Assembly: GCA_021731425.1 (NCBI GenBank) | Contig: JAKFXJ010000265.1 | Location: forward strand, 1 to 8,977 | Length of the DNA: 8,977 nucleotides | Direction of reading: 5' to 3' | DNA from: Limnohabitans sp. | GTDB lineage: Bacteria; Pseudomonadota; Gammaproteobacteria; Burkholderiales; Burkholderiaceae_C | In this document: piece after piece, positions 1 through 6,074 of the stretch | Layout: the number at the start of each line of letters is the position of its first letter | Numbering within the stretch: position 1 is the stretch's first letter | Notes under the pieces: generated by a model | Told to the model about the DNA's origin: nothing | What the model saw: the letters and a program-made list of their open reading frames with translations, nothing else | The model's database searches: none | Program-made: the position numbers and the translations under genes

Positions 1-592
1 GCACCAAACCCGCGATGCAGATCTGGTTGACCATCTTGGCCAGCTGACCCGCGCCTGAAGCACCCAGCAAGGTGAAGGCACGCGAAAAGGCCATGGCCGC
101 GGGCTTGACCGCGTCAAAGGCGGCCGCATCACCGCCGCACATCACCGTCAGCATGCCGTTTTGCGCCCCGGCCTGACCGCCCGAAACGGGGGCATCCACA
201 AAATGCAGGCCCAATTTTTGGGCTTCGGCGTACAGCTCGCGGGCCACTTCAGCAGAGGCCGTGGTGTGGTCCACAAAAATCGCACCGGGCTTCATGCCTG
301 CAAAAGCACCGTCCGGGCCCAGCACCACGCTGCGCAAGTCGGCATCGTTGCCCACACAGGCATACACGATGTCCACACCCGCAGCCGCCTCACGCGGAGT
401 AGGGGCGGTGGCGTTGCCGGGGCATTCGGCGGCCCAAGCAGCGGCTTTGGCAGCGCTGCGGTTGTACACGGTGACATGGTGCCCGGCACGCGCCAGGTGG
501 CCCGCCATGGGGTAACCCATCACGCCCAGGCCCAAAAAGGCGACTTTTTTGGCGGGGGTGGCTTCGTAGGTTTTGGCAGCAATTTGGCTCAT
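1..592 (-). CDS. Beta-hydroxyacid dehydrogenase (3-hydroxyisobutyrate dehydrogenase / tartronate semialdehyde reductase family), C-terminus outside window
   Basis: The reading frame is open from an ATG at 592 to the left edge, giving 197 residues. Family enzymes are about 290-300 residues, so the C-terminal helical domain is cut off by the window, not by mutation. The N-terminus carries a Rossmann dinucleotide motif, GLGVMG, at residues 21-26. After beta-2 comes YNRS (43-46); the Arg there is typical of NADP(H) users in this family (inference). The substrate-binding motif DAPVSGG is at 133-139, and the catalytic Lys is K186 in the context GQLAKMVNQ. Family members interconvert small 2- or 3-hydroxyacids and their semialdehydes in the cytoplasm: 3-hydroxyisobutyrate, tartronate semialdehyde, succinate semialdehyde or glyoxylate. 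The sequence alone does not settle the substrate, so no symbol is given. Its start faces yggS across 118 bases. No strong Shine-Dalgarno precedes the ATG; a weak GAGA lies about 7 bases upstream. Confidence 0.9.
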   Translation of the reverse strand, partial: MSQIAAKTYEATPAKKVAFLGLGVMGYPMAGHLARAGHHVTVYNRSAAKAAAWAAECPGNATAPTPREAAAGVDIVYACVGNDADLRSVVLGPDGAFAGMKPGAIFVDHTTASAEVARELYAEAQKLGLHFVDAPVSGGQAGAQNGMLTVMCGGDAAAFDAVKPAAMAFSRAFTLLGASGAGQLAKMVNQICIAGLV

Positions 593-710
593 GGTTGTCT
601 CGTGGTGAAGTGGAAAAAAGCTATTTTGGCAGCCTGTGGGTGTTCTGGCGCTCACCGGGTGCTTTGGCGTGACCACGAGGTGACAGGGGCACTTTTGGTA
701 CGCTCAGCGC
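593..710. promoter_or_regulatory. Divergent intergenic region between dehydrogenase and yggS
   Basis: These 118 bases must hold the promoters of both divergent genes. On the plus side an extended -10-like element lies just before yggS (separate entry). On the minus side an A/T-rich patch at 612-628 is the only stretch that could form a -10 for the dehydrogenase, and I see no clear -35. An 8-base inverted repeat, CTCGTGGT (599-606) and ACCACGAG (672-679), spans the gap with 65 bases between arms. It may be chance. Confidence 0.4.
696..704 (+). promoter_or_regulatory. Extended -10-like box directly before yggS (possible leaderless start)
   Basis: The sequence TGGTACGCT fits an extended -10 (TGn followed by a TAnnnT hexamer). 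The hexamer ends 6 bases before the yggS ATG at 711, so transcription would start at or next to the A of the start codon. No Shine-Dalgarno sequence is present there. No good -35 lies at the usual spacing. Confidence 0.35.
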
Positions 711-1394
711 ATGAACCCCTCGATTGCCGACAACATCGCCCGTGTGCGGGCACAGATTGAAGCCGCTTGCCAAGCGACTGGGCGCGAGCCCGGCAGCGTG
801 CATTTGTTGGCGGTCTCCAAGACCTGGGGGGGCGATGCCGTGCGCCAGGCCCATGCGGCCGGGCAAACCGCCTTTGGCGAAAACTACATCCAGGAAGCGG
901 TGGACAAAATCACCGCCTTGCGCGATTTACCCCTGGAATGGCATTGCATCGGGCCGATCCAAAGCAACAAAACTCGCCTGGTGGCCGAACACTTTGATTG
1001 GGTGCACAGCGTGGACCGACTCAAAATTGCCCAGCGCCTGTCCGAGCAGCGCCCCGAGCATCTGCCGCCTTTGCAGGTGTGCATTCAGGTGAATGTGGAC
1101 GGGGGCGACAACAAATCGGGCGTGAGCCCAGAGGAATTGCACGCGCTGGCACAAGCCGTGGCCGCTTTACCCCGCCTGCAGTTACGGGGGCTCATGACCA
1201 TTCCCGAACCCGCCGAGACCGAGGCGCAGATGCGGGCGGTTCATGCCCAGGCCAAAGCCTTGTTGGAGGCCCTGCGCCAGCAAGGCCTGCCGCTGGACAC
1301 CCTGTCGATGGGCATGAGCGCCGACATGGCCGCGGCCATTGCCGAGGGCAGCACCATGGTCCGGGTGGGCACGGCCATTTTTGGCCAACGCTGA
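711..1394 (+). CDS. yggS: YggS/PLPBP family pyridoxal 5'-phosphate homeostasis protein
   Basis: The protein has 227 residues, close to the usual 225-240. It has the single-domain fold-type III (alanine racemase-like) TIM-barrel pattern. The PLP-binding lysine is K37 in AVSK, matching E. coli YggS K36. Further family motifs are FGENYIQE (55-62), HCIGPIQSNK (78-87), a QVNVD-type strand near 116-120, LSMGMSADM (198-206), and the phosphate-binding C-terminus TMVRVGTAIFG. Members bind PLP without known catalytic activity and buffer vitamin B6 pools in the cytoplasm; loss disturbs amino-acid metabolism and pyridoxine tolerance in E. coli. In many genomes yggS sits next to proC or pilT; here it stands between a dehydrogenase and a convergent asparaginase gene. 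No Shine-Dalgarno precedes the ATG, but a -10-like box ends 6 bases before it. The first in-frame ATG gives a normal N-terminus. Confidence 0.95.
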   Translation: MNPSIADNIARVRAQIEAACQATGREPGSVHLLAVSKTWGGDAVRQAHAAGQTAFGENYIQEAVDKITALRDLPLEWHCIGPIQSNKTRLVAEHFDWVHSVDRLKIAQRLSEQRPEHLPPLQVCIQVNVDGGDNKSGVSPEELHALAQAVAALPRLQLRGLMTIPEPAETEAQMRAVHAQAKALLEALRQQGLPLDTLSMGMSADMAAAIAEGSTMVRVGTAIFGQR

Positions 1395-1395
1395 A

Positions 1396-1421
1396 GGCGC
1401 CTGGCGAGCGGGTCAGGCGCC
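1396..1421. terminator. Inverted repeat between convergent yggS and asparaginase genes, possible bidirectional terminator
   Basis: GGCGCCTG (1396-1403) and CAGGCGCC (1414-1421) are perfect 8-base arms around a 10-base loop. The hairpin begins two bases after the yggS stop. Its right arm contains part of the minus-strand stop codon of the asparaginase gene (1413-1415). On the plus strand it is followed by CGTTTG, so the U-run is short and intrinsic termination would be weak. On the minus strand there is no U-run. Confidence 0.45.
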
Positions 1422-2423
1422 CGTTTGCAGCTTGAACACACTGCGGCGCTCACCCACCGGGCTTCCCGCCACATTGAGCAAGACCTGCGCACGCCAAGGG
1501 GCCAGCGCTTGGCGCTGGGCATCGTCCAGCCAACCCAATTGGTCCAGCGCCTCCACGGTGGCAGCAAACAGTGCCGCTTTGTTGCCGTCCATGATCTTGA
1601 TGGCCAGGGCTTGCCCACGGGAGCGACTGCCCACCACCTGCACACCGTCAGCCCCCACCTTGGTCACCCAATCTCCCCGGCCGACCCGCATGAAGTCGGC
1701 GTCGTTGCGGCCCGTGCCCGAGACCAGCTCGGGGTGGGCGCTCATGGCCTCGCCCAGTTGTTGCAGGCTCGCGCCGTACAAACCATCCGACTCGGGCTGG
1801 GCCAGCCGGGCGTAGCTGCGGGCCAAGCGCGACAAGGGCATGGCGTAGTTCGGGGCCGAGCAGCCGTCGATGCCCAGCGCCAATTCTTCTTCAGACAGGC
1901 CCGCCAGATGCGCCACCGCCTGTCGGATTTGTTGTTGCAACAGGTGGTCCACCTCGGTGTAACTCTCGGTCGGCAGGCCGTGCTGCACGCAATAGGCCAA
2001 AAAACCGCTGTGCTTGCCGCTGCAGTTGTGGTGCCGCTCGTCGTAAGCAAAGCCTTCGGGCATGGGGCGATCAAAAAAGGTGAAACGGTAAGGCACATGG
2101 CAGCCGCAGCGCATCTGACGCGTGTTGCTGCCGCTTTTGTTCAGAATGGACGTGACCAGCTCAACGTGCATCTCTTCGCCGTTATGGCTGGCGCACATCA
2201 TGGCGAGTTCTGAGGGGATGAAGCCGAAATGCGCCACGCCGCCTGACTGAATGAGCGGCAAGGCCTGCATGGCCTTAAGGGTGGAGCGGGTGAAGCACAG
2301 CCAGTGCGGGTTGCCCACCTGGGCCAGCACCCGACCTTCGGTGTCGGTCACGGCCAAGGCGCCCATGTGCATGCATTCGGGGATACCGTTGCGTGTCAGA
2401 TCGATCAAGGGTTCAAAGTTCAT
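1413..2423 (-). CDS. L-asparaginase, Rhizobium etli type (AnsA/ReAV-like, Asparaginase_II family)
   Basis: The 336-residue protein starts at the ATG at 2423 (MNFEPLIDLTRNG). A longer in-frame extension exists, but it would run over the divergent carboxyltransferase gene and has no family features. The known active-site positions of R. etli asparaginase V line up with an offset of one. S47-x-x-K50 corresponds to Ser48/Lys51. S79 in ASHNG corresponds to Ser80. C134-x-x-K137 in NCSGKH corresponds to the zinc ligands Cys135/Lys138. C188 in DGCSAP corresponds to Cys189. This supports both the family and the start. The expected reaction is hydrolysis of L-asparagine to L-aspartate and ammonia. This family is unrelated to E. 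coli AnsA/AnsB. There is no signal peptide, so it is cytoplasmic. No strong Shine-Dalgarno is visible. The gene is divergent from the biotin carrier-carboxyltransferase gene, with 102 bases between them. Confidence 0.9.
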   Translation of the reverse strand: MNFEPLIDLTRNGIPECMHMGALAVTDTEGRVLAQVGNPHWLCFTRSTLKAMQALPLIQSGGVAHFGFIPSELAMMCASHNGEEMHVELVTSILNKSGSNTRQMRCGCHVPYRFTFFDRPMPEGFAYDERHHNCSGKHSGFLAYCVQHGLPTESYTEVDHLLQQQIRQAVAHLAGLSEEELALGIDGCSAPNYAMPLSRLARSYARLAQPESDGLYGASLQQLGEAMSAHPELVSGTGRNDADFMRVGRGDWVTKVGADGVQVVGSRSRGQALAIKIMDGNKAALFAATVEALDQLGWLDDAQRQALAPWRAQVLLNVAGSPVGERRSVFKLQTGA

Positions 2424-2452
2424 GTCTTGGGCTTGGGTTTGGGTGATTGGGG

Positions 2453-2469
2453 ACTGGCAACAGGCCAGT
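2453..2469. promoter_or_regulatory. Short palindrome in divergent intergenic region, candidate operator
   Basis: ACTGGC (2453-2458) and GCCAGT (2464-2469) form perfect 6-base arms around a 5-base spacer. The site is 29 bases upstream of the asparaginase start and 56 bases upstream of the carboxyltransferase start, inside their 102-base shared gap (2424-2525). The size and placement fit a dimeric repressor site. No regulator gene is adjacent, and the rest of the gap shows only a T/G-rich run (2426-2452) and an A/T patch at 2469-2477. Confidence 0.25.
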
Positions 2470-2513
2470 TTAAATTGTCCCGGACTTGACCCGCTGTCGC
2501 GAGGGCAGCCCCT

Positions 2514-2519
2514 CACAAT
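2514..2519 (+). promoter_or_regulatory. -10-like box just before the BCCP-carboxyltransferase gene
   Basis: CACAAT ends 6 bases before the ATG at 2526, the spacing expected for a leaderless transcript. TTGACC at 2486-2491 would be 22 bases upstream, which is too far for a normal -35. The promoter call therefore rests on the hexamer and the lack of a Shine-Dalgarno. Confidence 0.3.
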
Positions 2520-2525
2520 GAACGG

Positions 2526-4331
2526 ATGCAAAACATCCATTCCCCCCTTCAGGCGCAACTGGCTCAGTGGTTGGTGGCACCCGGTGCCACCGTGGCTGCG
2601 GGCGACGTGCTGGTGATTTTGGAAGCCATGAAGATGGAGCACGAAATCCGCGCCCAACAACCCGGGTGTGTGGGCGAATTGTTTTTTCAAGCGGGCGAAG
2701 CGGTGGCCGAGGGCGAGCTGCTAGTTGTGCTCATGCCCGTGACCAATGCAGCCGCCCAGCCCGAGGCCGCCGCTCCCATCCCCCAAACGCCTCCACCTTT
2801 GGGCAAGCGCTCTGACCTGCAAAAGCTGCAGACCCGCTTGGCCTTCACCCACGACGCTGCTCGCCCCGAAGCCGTGGCCAAGCGCCACGCGCAGGGCCTG
2901 CGCACGGCCCGCGAAAACATCGCGGCGCTGTGTGATCCCGATTCCTTTGTGGAGTACGGCGCCCTGGCCGTGGCCGCACAAAGTCGGCGCCGCAGCGCAG
3001 ACGATTTGATGCGAAACACCCCAGCGGACGGCATGGTCACAGGCATCGGCTGCGTCAATGGCCAGCGCGTGGTGGTCATGGCCTACGACTTCACGGTGCT
3101 GGCGGGCACACAAGGCATGCGCAACCACCAAAAGACCGACCGCATGCTGGGTGTGGCCTTGCGAAACAAGCTGCCTGTGGTGCTGTTTGCCGAGGGCGGT
3201 GGCGGCAGACCGGGTGATGTCGACGTCGCCATCGTGGCCGGTCTGAACCTGGCCACCTTCGCATCGTTTGCGCGGCTCAACGGCCGGGTGCCTGTGCTGG
3301 GCGTGGTGGCTGGGCGCTGTTTTGCGGGCAATGCGGCGCTGCTGGGCTGCTGCGACGTGATCATCGCCACCAAGGGCAGCAACATCGGCATGGGCGGCCC
3401 GGCCATGGTGGAAGGGGGTGGCTTGGGTGTGTTCAAGCCAGAGCAGATCGGCCCGAGCGAGGTGCAGCATGGCAACGGCGTGATCGACGTGCTGGTCGAT
3501 GACGAAGTGCAGGCGGTCTGGGCAGCGCGGCATTACCTGTCTTTTTTTCAAGGCACAGCAGCGCAGTGGCAAGCGCCCCCTGCCGAAGCCCTGCGCCATG
3601 TGGTCCCTGAAAACCGCTTGCGCGTGTACGACACACGCACGGCCATGCAGGGCATTGCAGACGAGGGCAGCTTGCTGCATTTGCGCACCGGGTTTGGTGT
3701 GGGCATCCACACAGCCTTGGCCCGCATCGCAGGCCGCCCGGTGGGCCTGATGGCCAACAACCCGCTGCACTTGGGTGGTGCGATCGACGCCGATGCGGCC
3801 GACAAAGCGGCCCGCTTCATGCAACTGTGCAATGCGCATGCACTGCCCATAGTGATTCTGGTGGACACGCCCGGCTTCATGGTGGGCCCGGACACCGAAG
3901 CCACGGCCCAGGTGCGCCATGTCTCGCGCCTGTTCGTTGCAGCGGCGCATTTGCGGGTGCCACTGCTCAGCGTGGTGCTGCGCAAGGGCTACGGCCTGGG
4001 CGCGATGGCCATGACCGGCGGCGGTTTTCATGAAACCTTGGCCACGGTGGCTTGGCCTACAGGCGAATTTGGCGGCATGGGCCTCGAAGGCGCGGTGCGT
4101 CTGGGTTACCGCAAAGAGCTGGAGGCACTTCCCGAGGGCCCTGAGCGAGAGGCCTTGTTTGAGCAGCTGCTGGCGCAGCAATACGACAACGGCAGCGCCA
4201 TCAACATGGCGACCACTTTAGAAATCGACGCCGTGATCGACCCGGCCGAAACACGCAACTGGCTGGTCGCGGGCTTGGCTTCGGGTCAGACCCGACCCTT
4301 TGACGGCACGTTGGCCATCGACACCTGGTGA
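2526..4331 (+). CDS. Biotin carrier domain fused to acyl-CoA carboxyltransferase
   Basis: This 601-residue protein has two parts. Residues 3-70 form a complete biotinyl domain with the motif EAMKMEHE; K36 is the predicted biotinylation site. An Ala/Pro-rich linker (about 71-95) leads to a two-half carboxyltransferase of the crotonase fold. The N-half (about 97-330) includes GTQGMRNHQKTDRM, a glycine loop GGGGRPGD (224-231) and SNIGMGGPAMVEGGG. The C-half (about 375-590) includes IVILVDTPGF (442-451), RHVSRLF, LRKGYGLGAMAM and AWPTGEFGGMGLEGAV. Such enzymes move carboxyl groups from carboxybiotin to an acyl-CoA. The acyl-CoA is not identified; propionyl-, acetyl- or longer acyl-CoA are all possible. 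No biotin carboxylase is in the window, so one must come from elsewhere, or the protein could serve a decarboxylase-type reaction. The start is firm: an in-frame stop lies at 2487-2489 and no other start codon intervenes. No Shine-Dalgarno is visible. Confidence 0.88.
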   Translation: MQNIHSPLQAQLAQWLVAPGATVAAGDVLVILEAMKMEHEIRAQQPGCVGELFFQAGEAVAEGELLVVLMPVTNAAAQPEAAAPIPQTPPPLGKRSDLQKLQTRLAFTHDAARPEAVAKRHAQGLRTARENIAALCDPDSFVEYGALAVAAQSRRRSADDLMRNTPADGMVTGIGCVNGQRVVVMAYDFTVLAGTQGMRNHQKTDRMLGVALRNKLPVVLFAEGGGGRPGDVDVAIVAGLNLATFASFARLNGRVPVLGVVAGRCFAGNAALLGCCDVIIATKGSNIGMGGPAMVEGGGLGVFKPEQIGPSEVQHGNGVIDVLVDDEVQAVWAARHYLSFFQGTAAQWQAPPAEALRHVVPENRLRVYDTRTAMQGIADEGSLLHLRTGFGVGIHTALARIAGRPVGLMANNPLHLGGAIDADAADKAARFMQLCNAHALPIVILVDTPGFMVGPDTEATAQVRHVSRLFVAAAHLRVPLLSVVLRKGYGLGAMAMTGGGFHETLATVAWPTGEFGGMGLEGAVRLGYRKELEALPEGPEREALFEQLLAQQYDNGSAINMATTLEIDAVIDPAETRNWLVAGLASGQTRPFDGTLAIDTW

Positions 4332-4343
4332 GACTGGCGGCGG

Positions 4344-4380
4344 TGCCAACCAGCCCCGATCCAAAACGGGGCCGCTGGCA
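4344..4380. terminator. Imperfect hairpin between convergent carboxyltransferase and dolP genes
   Basis: The 58-base gap holds TGCCA (4344-4348) pairing with TGGCA (4376-4380). Inside it, GCCCCG (4353-4358) pairs with CGGGGC (4367-4372), with a small internal loop between the stems and an 8-base apical loop. Neither strand has a U-run after it. It may act as a transcript-end structure or a weak barrier between the two converging genes; termination itself is inference. Confidence 0.35.
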
Positions 4381-4389
4381 ACCCACCCA

Positions 4390-5007
4390 TCACTTGGTCG
4401 GACGGCTCAGGCGCTGCAGTTCCTGCTCGGAAATTTCTTCGAACACACGCACGACCTTGGTCACACCGCCGATGCTGCGGGCAATGTCCGTGGCGCGTTT
4501 GGCTTCGCGCGAAGTCACACGGCCCATCAGGTAAACGATGCCCCGCTCGGTCACCACTTTGATGGCATTGACCTGCATGTCCTTGGCATCCACAAAGGCC
4601 GCCTTGACCTGGCCGGTGATGACCGTGTCTTTGGAGCGCTGTGTGAGTGAGCTGACCGGCATCACGGCCAGATCGTTCACCACGGAGGTCACGTTTTCCT
4701 GGCTCTGCGCCAGTTTCTCGGCACGCTCCTTGTCGGCGGCGGTGCGCACTTCACCACTGAGCAGCACCTGGCGGTTGAAGCTGGTCACGTTCAGGTGAAT
4801 TCGGTCGCCCATCTCCTTGCGCACAGCGCTGGCCACCTTGATCTCGATGCTCTCGTCCTCGACCAAGGTGCCCGTGGTTCGACGGTCAGAAGCCACCACA
4901 CCGGTCATGACGGCACCCCCCACGATCAAGGGTGCACAAGCACTCAGGCTGACCAAAGAAGCCAGCAACGCGGCACCATAAACAACCGATTGAATTTGAC
5001 GTTTCAT
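4390..5007 (-). CDS. dolP: DolP (YraP) dual-BON-domain outer-membrane lipoprotein
   Basis: The protein has 205 residues (E. coli DolP has 191). It starts with a lipoprotein signal peptide: MKRQ, a hydrophobic stretch, then a lipobox LSAC with the lipidated Cys at residue 24. The residue after the Cys is Ala, which permits sorting to the outer membrane. Two BON domains follow, about 46-115 (opening RTTGTLVEDESIEIKV) and about 125-193 (with GIVYLMGRVTSREAKRATDIA). Both closely resemble E. coli DolP. In E. coli this lipoprotein faces the periplasm, binds anionic phospholipid, helps keep the outer membrane intact and localises to the division site. The start codon directly follows the diaA stop codon, with no spacer. 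A good Shine-Dalgarno, AGGAG, lies in the end of diaA, 9 bases upstream. Co-transcription with diaA is very likely. Confidence 0.93.
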   Translation of the reverse strand: MKRQIQSVVYGAALLASLVSLSACAPLIVGGAVMTGVVASDRRTTGTLVEDESIEIKVASAVRKEMGDRIHLNVTSFNRQVLLSGEVRTAADKERAEKLAQSQENVTSVVNDLAVMPVSSLTQRSKDTVITGQVKAAFVDAKDMQVNAIKVVTERGIVYLMGRVTSREAKRATDIARSIGGVTKVVRVFEEISEQELQRLSRPTK

Positions 5008-5592
5008 TTAAAAAGACTCCTGTTCACCCAACAACTGGGTGTCAATACCATCACACAAACAGTGCAGCACCAACTGCTGCACCTCGCGAATTCGGGCCAC
5101 ACGCTCGTGAGGCACACACACATGCACATCGGTCTCGCGCAGCTGCCGCGCCAAAGCCCCGCCCTGTTGCCCCGTGAGTGCCACCACGCTCATTTCACGC
5201 TCGTGTGCGGCCTGCACGGCCTGAACCAGCGCGGACTCCGCCCCTTGGGCGCTGATGATAAACAGCACATCTGCGGTGTGGCCCAAGGCACGCACCTGGC
5301 TGGCCAAACCCTGCTCTTCAGGCCACAAACTGGCCATCTGGGCATCGGCCGACAAGGCCATGGCCGACAGGCCCGGTCTTTCGCGCTCAAAGCCGCCCAC
5401 CAGCAAACCCGCCAGGTACTGCGCCAAACCTGCCGATGCGCCCTGCCCAGCGGTCAGCACCTTGCCGCCACCCGTGACGCAAGCGAGCACGGCCTGCACG
5501 GCCGCATCGACCGGTTTGGCCAAACCTTCGGCCACCTGGTAGTGCAGGTCCGCACTGTCAATGAAATGCTGTTGAATGCGCAGGTCTAACAT
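5008..5592 (-). CDS. diaA: DiaA-like SIS-domain protein (DnaA initiator-associating factor)
   Basis: The 194-residue single-SIS protein matches the size of DiaA and GmhA. FERERP (68-73), QVRALGHTADVL and VVALTGQQGGALA are strongly DiaA-like, as is its place between yraN and dolP. In E. coli DiaA is a tetramer that binds DnaA and promotes timely initiation at oriC. The phosphoheptose isomerase active site is not conserved. The GmhA Glu in AAELV is Leu63 here (AGLLV). The GmhA His in EVH is Gln172 (EVQQ). The STSGNS phosphate loop reads SAQGAE (114-119), and GNG is GQG (49-51). An enzymatic role in heptose synthesis is therefore unlikely. The Leu-Phe pair near the C-terminus of E. coli DiaA, reported to matter for DnaA binding, is Leu187-Leu188 here, so DnaA binding is inferred, not shown. 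No Shine-Dalgarno is visible; a -10-like TATCAT ends 8 bases before the ATG. Confidence 0.88.
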   Translation of the reverse strand: MLDLRIQQHFIDSADLHYQVAEGLAKPVDAAVQAVLACVTGGGKVLTAGQGASAGLAQYLAGLLVGGFERERPGLSAMALSADAQMASLWPEEQGLASQVRALGHTADVLFIISAQGAESALVQAVQAAHEREMSVVALTGQQGGALARQLRETDVHVCVPHERVARIREVQQLVLHCLCDGIDTQLLGEQESF

Positions 5593-5600
5593 AGGGCGGC

Positions 5601-5606
5601 ATGATA
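5601..5606 (-). promoter_or_regulatory. -10-like box just before diaA
   Basis: On the minus strand TATCAT (5 of 6 consensus bases) ends 8 bases before the diaA ATG. TTGCAC (5626-5621) lies 14 bases further upstream, short for a -35. This suggests that diaA-dolP has its own promoter in the 92-base gap after yraN. That gap also contains a short GT run (5642-5652) and nothing else I can name. Confidence 0.3.
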
Positions 5607-5684
5607 ACCCCGCCAGCCCGGTGCAAGGCCTATTGGTGGTGCGTGTGTGTGTCCATCCATTTCAGGCGCACAGCCAAAGCTGCA

Positions 5685-6074
5685 TCAACTGGAATCAAAA
5701 GCCGCCTGCAGCCACTGCGGCCCCTGACCCTCCAGGGTCACCACATCGAAGCGGGCGGGTGGCAATTGACGCCAGCCGAGCAGGTAGTGACGGGCCGCAA
5801 AAATGATGCGCCGCTGTTTGTGCACACCCACCGTGGCGGCGGCGCCCCCAAAGTCGCTTCGGCTGCGTTTTCGCACCTCGACAAACACCACGGTGCCGTC
5901 CGGGCTCTGCATGATCAGGTCTATTTCACCCCCGCCTCGGCCCGGGGTCCGATAATTGCGCTGCAGCAGCCGCAAGCCGCTCTCTTTCAAAAAGGCCAGC
6001 GCCTCGTCTTCGCCCGCATCGCCCCGGGCTTTGGTCGAGGGTTGACCTGCTTTGTTTTTATTGAGGAATTGCAT
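5685..6074 (-). CDS. yraN: YraN (UPF0102) endonuclease-fold protein
   Basis: The chosen ATG at 6074 gives 129 residues, matching E. coli YraN at about 131. A start further upstream (6164) would add a 30-residue Arg-rich tail lying wholly antisense to rsmI, so it is rejected. Family motifs are RGDAGEDEA (17-25), GGGEIDLI (47-54), FVEVRKR (64-70), GGAAATV, and a C-terminal ARFDVV. The E50/D52 and E66-V-R68 pattern resembles the metal-binding core of Holliday-junction resolvase and restriction-endonuclease folds. The biological role of the family remains poorly defined. A purine-rich AAGGGAG lies 9 bases before the ATG, inside the opposite-strand rsmI coding region. The gene sits 92 bases upstream of diaA in the conserved yraN-diaA-dolP order. 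Confidence 0.9.
   Translation of the reverse strand: MQFLNKNKAGQPSTKARGDAGEDEALAFLKESGLRLLQRNYRTPGRGGGEIDLIMQSPDGTVVFVEVRKRSRSDFGGAAATVGVHKQRRIIFAARHYLLGWRQLPPARFDVVTLEGQGPQWLQAAFDSS

Noticed and set aside
599..679. 8-base inverted repeat CTCGTGGT / ACCACGAG across the dehydrogenase-yggS gap as an attachment or operator site
   Set aside because: The arms are 65 bases apart with nothing symmetric between them. A single 8-base match in a gap of this size is weak evidence.
161..760. 199-codon plus-strand open frame over the dehydrogenase gene and into yggS
   Set aside because: The minus strand here has clear dehydrogenase motifs. This frame is antisense to it and ends inside yggS in another frame.
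2424..2690. N-terminal extension of the asparaginase up to 2690
   Set aside because: The extra 89 residues would overlap the divergent carboxyltransferase gene and have no family similarity. The active-site numbering matches R. etli asparaginase almost exactly when the start is at 2423.
2721..4181. Long open frame (486 codons) on the minus strand opposite the carboxyltransferase gene
   Set aside because: It is the antisense shadow of a strongly supported gene in GC-rich DNA. Its translation is His/Gln/Ala/Arg-rich with no family motifs, and it has no fitting start signal.
5008..5592. Phosphoheptose isomerase GmhA as the identity of the SIS protein
   Set aside because: The catalytic Glu and His of GmhA are replaced, the phosphate loop is changed, and both the sequence and neighbours match DiaA better.
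5640..5652. Short GT dinucleotide run upstream of diaA as a phase-variation tract
   Set aside because: It has only about four to five GT units with an interruption, which is too short to expect slippage at a useful rate.
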